Positions 6,790-7,222 of a DNA stretch of 7,222 nucleotides are shown one piece after another. The DNA comes from Phormidesmis priestleyi (GTDB lineage Bacteria; Cyanobacteriota; Cyanobacteriia; Phormidesmidales; Phormidesmidaceae): positions 9,790-17,011 of the forward strand of contig QBMP01000063.1 in assembly GCA_003242115.1 (NCBI GenBank). The letters run 5' to 3'. The notes beneath the pieces were generated by a model. That model did not search any database and had not been told where the DNA came from. It was given only the letters and a program-made list of their open reading frames with translations. The first letter of the stretch is position 1, and each line of letters begins with the position of its first letter. A program made the translations under genes and the position numbers.

Positions 6790-7222
6790 GCTAGTCGAGC
6801 AAATAAAAGAGAGCAACAATCGTACCAGAGTTTCCTTTTATAAAAGAACATTATGATTTCACCCAATCTGTGAAGAACCCCTACATCAAGACGCTGAAGA
6901 GGCAGTTTATTGAAATGAATAGTGATTTGAGGTGTCGCTAAATCGAGGATTCCGGATGTCCTCAAGTTAAGACCTGGAATTGTTGAAGACCTCTCATGAG
7001 AGACGGCTTACATGTCGAGCTAGTGCCTTGGAGCATGAGCGCGTGAGCCTGTTTCTTGCAAACGACCTTTGGTGATCTGACGGGTATCAGCTTCATTGAT
7101 TCAACGTCAACAGAAGTCTGTCATCCCAATCGAGCCCACAGTCACAAGGTGCTCAAAGACCCGTCGGGTTGGGGAGAAATCACGTTCGTTTTTACTATCT
7201 GCCTAACAGCTCATCAATATAC
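6790..7222 (+). pseudogene. IS982-family transposase, degenerate remnant
   Basis: No intact gene exists from 6644 to the window end, but three + strand segments match successive parts of IS982-family DDE transposases. Segment one (about 6812-6826) reads SNNRT; after a one-base shift, FPFIKEHY (6831-6854) completes the family's SNYRTFKSFYKEH pattern. The same frame continues to KRQFIEMN (about 6895-6920), matching RFIEM, then stops at TAA 6939. Segment three, from 7047, reads CFLQTTFGDLTGISFIDST and then VCHPNRAHSHKVLKD. This matches the first catalytic Asp (FIDST) and the VCHNRR motif. After 7170 the match decays again, with frame changes and a hint of the downstream GWFYGFKLH block. Stops, at least two frameshifts and about 110 extra bases make it non-functional. 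The 3' part lies beyond the window. Confidence 0.75.
6991..7002. repeat. Perfect 12-bp palindrome
   Basis: CTCTCATGAGAG is exactly self-complementary. It lies in the 6942-7046 stretch that interrupts the transposase remnant. AAGACC also occurs just before it and overlapping its left edge (6969-6974 and 6986-6991), as a 17-base-period direct repeat. No function can be assigned. Confidence 0.6.

Noticed and set aside
6759..6965. 68-codon minus-strand frame in the right-hand non-coding region
   Set aside because: The opposite strand carries the transposase motifs in order, so this frame is antisense to a decayed element.
1..7222. tRNA, rRNA, CRISPR array or riboswitch
   Set aside because: I saw no cloverleaf, no regularly spaced repeats with unique spacers, and no recognisable riboswitch core in any spacer.

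Overview
The window looks like cyanobacterial chromosome. Three things support this. The ribosomal gene order is rpsE-rplO-secY-adk-infA with no rpmD (L30) between rpsE and rplO. The protein sequences are of cyanobacterial type. The octamer GCGATCGC (HIP1) occurs at least eight times in 7.2 kb, at 1428, 2947, 3353, 3560, 3707, 3746, 5086 and 5499, where chance predicts about one per 65 kb. I would not name a genus.

Left part (1-3026, + strand): the distal end of the spc ribosomal protein cluster. It holds the last 24 codons of rpsE, then rplO (L15), secY (translocon channel), adk (adenylate kinase, sharing one base with secY) and infA (IF-1, TTG start). These genes link ribosome assembly, membrane protein export, nucleotide balance and translation initiation. 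Two leaders carry structure: a long hairpin between rplO and secY, and a 14-bp tandem repeat just before infA. The usual continuation rpmJ-rpsM-rpsK-rpoA-rplQ is absent after infA.

Middle part (3089-5042): a YeaE-like aldo/keto reductase on +, convergent with dinB (DNA polymerase IV) on -. dinB is split by a frameshift near codon 45. The two halves together hold every expected catalytic and clamp-binding element, so this is either a very young pseudogene or a sequence error.

Right part (5171-7222): thrC (threonine synthase, zinc-ribbon N-terminus) on -, preceded by a possible promoter and a 26-bp dyad. From about 6790 to the window end the + strand carries a decayed IS982-family transposase, broken by frameshifts and stops and carrying about 110 unexplained bases with a perfect 12-bp palindrome.

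I found no tRNA, rRNA, CRISPR array, riboswitch or wholly new gene system. The oddities are the dinB frameshift, the cluster break after infA, the infA leader, and the IS relic upstream of thrC.
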